Shown here in pieces: positions 57,513-64,000 of a stretch of DNA of 64,000 nt. A program made the translations under genes and the position numbers. The first letter of the stretch is position 1. Each line of letters starts with the position of its first letter. This DNA comes from Zopfochytrium polystomum (Eukaryota; Chytridiomycota; Chytridiomycetes; Chytridiales; Chytridiaceae), in contig JAIVFJ010000142.1 in NCBI GenBank assembly GCA_025765615.1, forward strand, positions 112,529 to 176,528, in the 5' to 3' direction. The notes below the pieces were generated by a model. It saw only the letters and a program-made list of their open reading frames with translations, searched no databases and had not been told where the DNA came from.

Positions 57513-60500
57513 TTAACCGTTTAAGGGTCAGTGCCACCATGCTACATGCAGCACAATGGCCCTCAAAGTTGTCCCATACCTAACTTCTGCACTGATGCGA
57601 CTTTTGTGATGAAACTAGAACCAGCACGTTTTCACGTTGTCTTACCCAATCTAGACAAATAGTAATTGCAACAAAACTGCAGCCGTGCCGATGGCAGCAC
57701 GCCTTTTCTCCTATTAGTGGACTGATGTAAAAACTGCACCAAAGTCTTTCGAAATTTGCGTGCTACTCCGAAAATGGACATGAAATAAAATGGCTCAAGT
57801 GACTATGGCTCCAATTGTTTTTTTCTTTGATGATTCTGTTGAGCAAAAGTTGGAAAAACAAAGAAAAAAGGTCAGCAATAACTAAATTTCGAAATGGGAC
57901 ACATTTGGATGTTTTTTACAACTTGCACCACACTTGCAAAAACAAAGATACACAACTACTTACTTAGTGACAAAGACTGTTTGGATAAGGGCTCTCTGAT
58001 GATGCTGGCTGTTTGCTTCTTTAATTGAGTTTTGATGAAGATTTGGTCCATTATGTAGGGGGCACTTTTGAATGGTCATGGAGTCAATTACTGTCGTTTT
58101 AGCAATCCCAGCATTCTCCAAATGAGACCAAATTTACACAGCGCATAGCAAAATGACTAAGCTTCAAAATCTTGCTTTTTGTCTGAATTTTTTATTGATA
58201 AATCTGGTCACAAAAAATTTTGAAAGAATTAAATGATTTTAGGGGGTCATAGACGGTATCCATGATGGATGCAAAATCCACTACAAAGATGCCCTTTGCT
58301 TCCTTTTTTGACAGGTCGCCCCTCAGCATTGTCAAACGCCTTTCTTTTGATCATATCAAAAGTTCCACTGCCAAAAATATGATCAGAGAAACACTTTCCA
58401 ACACAAAATCCGAAGCAGCATTGTGCACATTTAGTCGAAGTCCTTTGCCCTGGATTTGCAGGGCAACCTTGGCATTGAACACGCTCCAACAATGGTCCAG
58501 GAGGTGCATCCTCCAATGTAAATGGATAAAATTCACGCCCATAGTAGTGAACTGGAATGTGATAGCCCAGGGTGATTTTGCCTGCTTGAGCCCGTTTGAT
58601 ACAAGGGGCCAGTGCACCAATACCACCAGTAGCTACTTGAGCATTCACAGCAGACTGGTCCCTTCCAAACAGTTGCAATGCAAGCTGAAGACAAACATCC
58701 TTTGTGGAAATGTCACCTGACAGCCCAGCAGATTTCTGCACCTTTTGGTAAACAACAGGTGCATTGACCAGACAGGCATCCAATGCAAAGTAAAAAAGCC
58801 TGTGATACCACGTCCTTGTTTTATGAGCAACACTGCAGGTTGCAATAATCTGATCAGCTCTGTCCACACCATCCATGAACTTGTTATACAACAGTGAGGC
58901 TTTTGGGACAAACGCCTCTGAGTCTTTTGCCTTTGTCTCTTCATTCCATCAAACAACTGAGGAGAGATCGTGACTATCACAGGTGGAGATCATGTGGAAG
59001 ACCTTCTTATCAGAGAATCCAATCGCAGTGATAAGAGCATCACCATATGGAAGAATCCCCCATTGGTGAGTTCCCTGCTTTGCATTTTTTGCAACTTTTG
59101 CCCTATCAGGAAAGCTTTTTTGATGAATTCGAGTTGTTCCACGCAGATAGGTTTTCCGATCAAGCAACTCCTATGCAAGCTCAATGCTTGTAAAGTAATT
59201 GTCTGCATGAACTGTTCAATAAACTCCCCCCAGTCCAGCCATCAGTCGCAGGATGATGTTTCCTCCAAGTCCTCCAGCACTAACTCCCCTGACTGGGAGC
59301 CTGCATCCAAAGTCTTTCCAGAATAAATCTCAAATTTGTAAATGTAACCACTTTCTGGATAAGCCAAGGCCCAAATCTTGATGCTCCACTTGACTGGCTT
59401 ATTTGGAGAGTACTGCTCGATTCCAAGATGTCCCTTGAACGAGATCATCATCTCATCAATAGAAACATTTTGGGCCAAGTCCATAGAGACTTTGAAAACT
59501 CTTCCTAACTGCATTGAGAAGCTCATCCACTTTGTAGGTCTTGCTGCGGGTGGGAGAGGCTGGATATTTGCTCTCATCACAGAAGTGCAAGTACCGCAGA
59601 ATGGCCTTGAAACAAGATTTGGAGATGCCTGAAATTTCTCTTGTATTTCGATTGAAAAGAGGATGGGTGCTCCACTTGTCCTCCCAGTCATTGGATGGGC
59701 TGACACCATTCCAGATGAGAAGACCAATGAATCTTGAAAACTCCTCTTTTGTGAACCGTGTCCTATCACCACCTTCAGCAGCTTCAGAGGCTGCTTCTTC
59801 ATCAGTCTCACAATTGAGTTCTTCTGCAGACAGTTGAGCACAATCCAAATGAGCCAGCTCCATCTCCTTTCTCTTCAGACATTCCATTCCTTGGGTGATG
59901 CAGTTTATGTTTGTATGAAGCACAATCAAATTCTGAACTAAACACGATCAAATGCATCCTTTGGAGTAAACTGTGCAGCTTGTTTGACTGAGATCTGAAC
60001 AGTTTTTGACAGTGTTCCAGTCTCATGTGGATGACGGCATGGAATGCAATGTCTGTGCTTTTGTGACTGATTCAACCCACTCAGCTGGGTTGGTTGTACA
60101 CTGCTCACCCTCTGCAAGGAGTGCACCTACGTCTCTTTCAAACTGCTTGGTGTTGACAATCACAATGTCACTAATCATCTCAAGAGGACGAGGTCCATCA
60201 GAGCTCTCATCAGCCAAGAGAGCACTTCCAGAGCAACAAGCACCAGTGGAGCCAACTTGTGCCCCAGAATTTGCCAGATGAATCAATGCTGAAGAAATCT
60301 GTCCACTTCCAGCGGAACCCATCACCCCCCCAACAGCAGATTCCAATGTAAAAGCAACCACTTGTCCACGCATCAAAGTTCTGTTTTCAGCGCTTGCAGC
60401 AGATCCAGAAGCATCCAAATTTTCATGAGCACCAGGCAGTGTAGAGGGCTCCAAACTTCCACGTCCAGCACCAAAGGTTTGTGTGGGCTCTGCGTACGTT

Positions 60501-61178
60501 ATAAATATCTGTTCTGCTTGACGGCACATAAGAGAGCCACTTTGAGCTGCACAATCACCTAAGATTTTGTCAGTTGCGAGTTTTTGGATTAAGAACAGCT
60601 ATCACCAGCCTGAGATTTCAATTCTTTCAAAGTAAGACCAGCCAGCGATTTCTTGGAGTGCCCAGACTTGATTAAATGGATCTCCCAATATGCCTTTGTG
60701 TTTCTTCCAGGCTTCTTTGGTAGTTTTGGTGTAGCTGGGGGTGTGTTTTCATCGGCCATCTTTTTCTGAAGATTTGTTCCACGGCAGATTGGCGTTAGCT
60801 GATCAGTGACAAGATTCAAACAAATGAGGTGTCCATGGATGCACGCATGCTGGATCTACCTCTATGCTAAAAATTGCGATTGGGAATCACGGCGATGTTG
60901 CAGGATCGCTCTTTTTGTGGCACATGGATGTGGTGAGCAGGCAGGTTGCGATCAGTGGCACTGTGCCGTGTGTGGCACGCTGTTTCATTGGTTTGACACA
61001 ATTTTTTTCACTAACAAAAGGAGCAAGCTAATTTAGACCACATTTGCAGAATTGGTAGGACTACAACATATTAAAGTTTCACGAGGATTTGTTTCGTTTC
61101 AGTGAAGTTCTTCTAATTGTAATGGCAGAAAAGTCAGTCATTGTGCCACTGGCAGTCCAATGACCGTTAAAGGGTTAA
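57513..61178 (-). mobile_element. piggyBac-family DNA transposon, copy B
   Basis: TTAA-bounded (57,513-57,516 and 61,175-61,178) and 3,666 bp long, with the same terminal inverted repeats as copy A. Since its flanks also match copy A, it arose by the segmental duplication and not by transposition. Confidence 0.88.
58247..60759 (-). pseudogene. piggyBac transposase, broken, copy B
   Basis: It carries the same two frameshifts and three stops as copy A. One further change is specific to this copy: the T5 of 'cttcctttttgac' is T6 (about 58,302-58,308), shifting the last residues after 'EGRPVKK' into another frame and changing the C-terminus. All catalytic aspartates are still readable. The start ATG equivalent to copy A lies at 60,757-60,759. 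Confidence 0.83.
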
Positions 61179-61226
61179 ATTTAATTGGTGTTCATCAAGA
61201 AAAAGCAGGACTTGCCTGCAGTGAAG

Positions 61227-61346
61227 CTGTCTTGGCATCAGAAACTTGTCTTCACAACCTGTGCAGCATGTGGAGTGGCACTCTGTATGGGGAAATGCTT
61301 TTACGAGCATCATGTTGGGTTTTACCAGTGGGAGGCTTTGAGTTGA
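61227..61346 (+). pseudogene. Relic piggyBac zinc finger, copy B
   Basis: Identical duplicate of 43,677-43,796, again just outside the right TTAA of the younger piggyBac element. Confidence 0.55.
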
Positions 61347-61823
61347 TGGCTGGAAATGGATCACTTTTGCAGCCTAAAGCCAAGAGGGTGAAGAAGCATT
61401 AGTTATATCAGTGAATCTGGCAATTTGATTGTTGGAGTTTGCACACATTACCTACACCTTTTAAGATCCTCTGACCTGTCTTCAAGAGTAAAGATGAGTT
61501 AAGATGGCATTAGGGCTGGTCCCAGTGTTATCTACACTTCTCCCAATCTCTGACACTGTACAAGTGCTTAGAGGTGGTTTCGATTCCCAGTCTGGTAAAC
61601 CACATCAGTGTGCTTCACTCTAGCAATTTGATAGGAATGATTACAGGAGCTTGACAGGGAGCCTGACTTACTTCTTTGCACACATAACTCCATGGAAGTT
61701 CTGACCAAATCAGTGTGATGCAACAATGATGTCATGACTGCCTCCTGACTCCTCAAAGTCTAAACTCTATCTCTCAGAGCTAAAAGGCTATCACCAAAGT
61801 CTGATTTCTGAGTCAACCTGCAG

Positions 61824-61830
61824 TATAAAA
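61824..61830 (+). promoter_or_regulatory. TATA box, copy B
   Basis: Duplicate of the TATAAAA at 44,274 in the same sequence context. Confidence 0.55.
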
Positions 61831-62144
61831 GGGGGAGCCCCAGCAGCTCCAGAGAAGCATCATCCCAGATCCTGATCACATCTGCCTGCTCTCTCTCTAC
61901 CCTCAAATACAACAAACAAAAACCATTATTCTTATCTGAGTCACCATACCCTCTACCTTGACCTGCAAAGCTCTTCAAGTTCTACCTGGGTCGATACCTC
62001 GTTCGTACAGGCGCTTTGCTCTTACAAGAAAAGGGTGTGTTCTGCACTCTAAACAAGACCAATCTGTCTGAGAGCAACAGGTCAAGAGACACTCAAGACT
62101 GCACCCTCCACCACCTTGCCACTGCCCTCCACCGCCTTCCCACT

Positions 62145-62610
62145 GCCAGATCGACGTCAGATCAACGTCAGATTGTTGTCAGATCGTCAGATCATCATCA
62201 GATCGACTTCAGATTGACTCCAGAACCCTCCACCACCACCCTCCACCGCCTTTCCACCGCCAGATTGATGTCAGATCTTCATCAGATTGTCAGATCATCG
62301 TCAGGTCAACGTCAGATTGACTCCAGATCATCAGATTGACATCAGATCTTCGTCAGATTGACTCCAGATCATCAGATTGACGTCAGATCTTCAGATTGTC
62401 AGATCATTGTCAGGTCAATGTCAGATTTTTCGTCAGATTGTCTCCAGATCATCAGATCATCGTCAGATTGTCTCCAGATTGACTCCAGAACGTCACCAGA
62501 ACGCCCGATTGTCGTCAGATTGCCAGATCATCATCCAATTGTCATCAGATTTTCTTCCGATCATCAGATCATTGTCAGATTGACTCCAGATTGCTGCCAG
62601 ATTGCCTCCA
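62145..62610 (+). repeat. Minisatellite of 'gtcagatt' units, copy B
   Basis: Same repeat order as 44,598-45,060. The only clear difference is one extra T in 'gtcagatttttcgtcag' (62,420-62,436). A minisatellite this irregular would be expected to vary quickly, so near-identity supports a recent origin or recent homogenisation. Confidence 0.85.
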
Positions 62611-62828
62611 GCAATCGCTGTCCTCACCCCCCAAACCAGACTGCATCACCCCTTCACCACCACAACCACATTGCAACCACATCACAACCTTTGTGCTGAA
62701 TTGGGATTGGTACCCCCTATTACATGAGCCGCCCCACCTCCCTCCATGTTCTTTGGCACCCACGCTGATCAACACATATTGACAATCACCACTCAGCCAG
62801 ACCCCACTATTGCCCCCACTCACTGAAC

Positions 62829-64000
62829 TTGACATCCTACGCTTCACCTCCACTTGCAACCTCACCATCTGACAGCAGCCCTGCTCTCAAAGGCCCAGAC
62901 TTCTTTACTCGCTCCGCCTTCTGCATCCTTTGTCAGACGAACAGGCTGCCCAAGCTTCAGACCACATCCCCACACATTAAATTTCTTACACCTGTCAACT
63001 ACCAGCTGCGGCCACAGAATTCACCAACAAACCCTGCCAACCAACTCGTCCTCCAACACCTGGCTTCTGGAACTACTGGAAAAAACTTTGATGAGCTGAA
63101 GGACTCCCTGCGGCATGCAATCACCTCTGCTTTATCCCTCGTGCAGTTCCAAAACATCTATTCATTTTGCACACCACCAGCTTTCTGCCTCCACATCTGC
63201 CACAGTTCTTTTGACAGCCCTCCCCACAATTCCCTCTTAGTTCATAACAATTATGGGCGCCGGCATCACAATTCAACCCACTGGAACCTTCTGTGGAAAA
63301 CCAGCAGCAAATCAGTGACGAAAAGCAACATACAGCTGTCATTTATAACATTTGTTGCTCCACAAGTATCTATGACCTTGAGCCCATCCAATATGAGTTT
63401 GGGTGCACGTCAGCTCGCATTCCAGTATTCTTCAACTCAGCAAAGGGCATCGCTGGCCTTTCATTGTCTGCCCATTTTGTTTTTACAACCCGTGCATTGA
63501 CGTTGCAAAAAACTAACCAATCAGTTGTCTTCAATGGCCGTGCCCTCCCATTTCACCCACCTCCAAAGGAAGATTTCACTCCTTTACCAAGCCCACTTCA
63601 GCAGATTCCAAAGACAACAGCCAGACAGCTCAGGCCCCTCCTGACACCACAACTCCCTCACTGTCCCGCCTGCCCCCCCTTTCTGTCCCTCCTCCAGAGC
63701 TGCAGTCAATTTTGAAGGTCCTTGAAAACATCCAGCAACAGCTTCACACACAACAGACCTCCTTGCACACACAGAGCTGAAAGAGGCATCAGACCTCAGT
63801 ACGCACTGACATCCAAAAACTCACCACTCAGCTTACCCAACTTGAGCCAATCCCTGCAGCACTGGAACACGGCTTAGCAAAGGTGGACCATGACATTCAG
63901 AGACTTGCAGCTGCTGCAGCCAACGTGGATGCTTCACTCAAAAACCATGCTGGCGCCATCCACAACCTAAATCAGCAAGTCACCACACTGGAGCCACTCA
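62829..64000 (+). pseudogene. LINE ORF1, copy B, running off the window
   Basis: A single 223-residue frame (62,829-63,500) spans sequence that is split in copy A because copy B has one more base at several homopolymers. It includes 'KFLTPVNYQLRPQNSPTNPA' and 'GTTGKNFDELKDSLRHAITS'. Downstream the coiled-coil part is again split by small indels. The equivalent of ORF2 lies beyond the window. Confidence 0.55.

Larger units (their letters stand above)
53670..64000 (+). repeat. Segmental duplication, copy B (cut by window end)
   Basis: This is the second copy of 36,085-46,439. Homology begins within a few bases of the TTAA at 53,662-53,665, at 'atcccac' plus a T-run. It runs without rearrangement to the end of the window and so probably continues into the rest of the LINE. 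Confidence 0.95.

Noticed and set aside
61824..64000. Independent insertion of the LINE in the second unit
   Set aside because: Its flanks are the same as in copy A down to the relic piggyBac, so it was carried along by the segmental duplication.

Overview
This is nuclear DNA from a eukaryote, most likely a fungus and probably an early-diverging (zoosporic, chytrid-like) one. The genes are GC-rich and intron-rich with short GT-AG introns, and they encode a fungal-style SOK1/TCP11 protein, a secreted Vps62-family protein and full-length eukaryotic housekeeping proteins. The spacers are AT-rich and hold many A/T/C homopolymers and fossil DNA transposons. The fungal assignment is inference from gene content.

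Layout. (1) 1-6.1 kb is a transposon graveyard. A 5'-truncated non-LTR retrotransposon tail abuts a minus-strand Helitron-type helicase relic, and a plus-strand partial copy of the same relic forms a large inverted repeat with a plausible Helitron 3' end near 6.02 kb. (2) 6.3-35.5 kb is a dense gene block: eIF1A (+), a small secreted acidic protein built from two 18-nt micro-exons (-), SmG (+), a GBF1/Gea-type Sec7 ARF-GEF (-), NOP14 (+), GET3 (-), a Vps62-like secreted protein (-), an unrecognised membrane-anchored protein (+) and a SOK1/TCP11 protein (+). Several neighbours are divergent pairs that probably share promoters (micro-exon gene/SmG, ARF-GEF/NOP14), and NOP14/GET3 are convergent. 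(3) 36.1 kb to the window end is a tandem arrangement with a ~17.55-kb period. Each unit carries a PGAP1/Bst1-type GPI inositol-deacylase gene, a piggyBac element with TTAA ends, a relic of a second piggyBac family, and a LINE with minisatellite-like 5' repeats. The first unit also holds the rest of the LINE (endonuclease, broken reverse transcriptase, 3' hairpin and A-tail) and a further piggyBac relic; the second unit is cut by the window end.

The host genes cover translation initiation, pre-mRNA splicing, ribosome biogenesis, Golgi ARF activation, tail-anchored protein insertion and GPI-anchor remodelling. Three of them (ARF-GEF, GET3, PGAP1) act in the early secretory pathway, but nothing shows that they are co-regulated.

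Most striking points: a micro-exon prepropeptide-like gene in which splicing creates a dibasic processing site; a mosaic tandem duplication whose first ~0.3 kb is diverged while the rest is almost identical; transposase stop codons all explainable by C-to-T change; and several frame breaks at homopolymers in conserved genes that look more like sequencing artefacts than true mutations.
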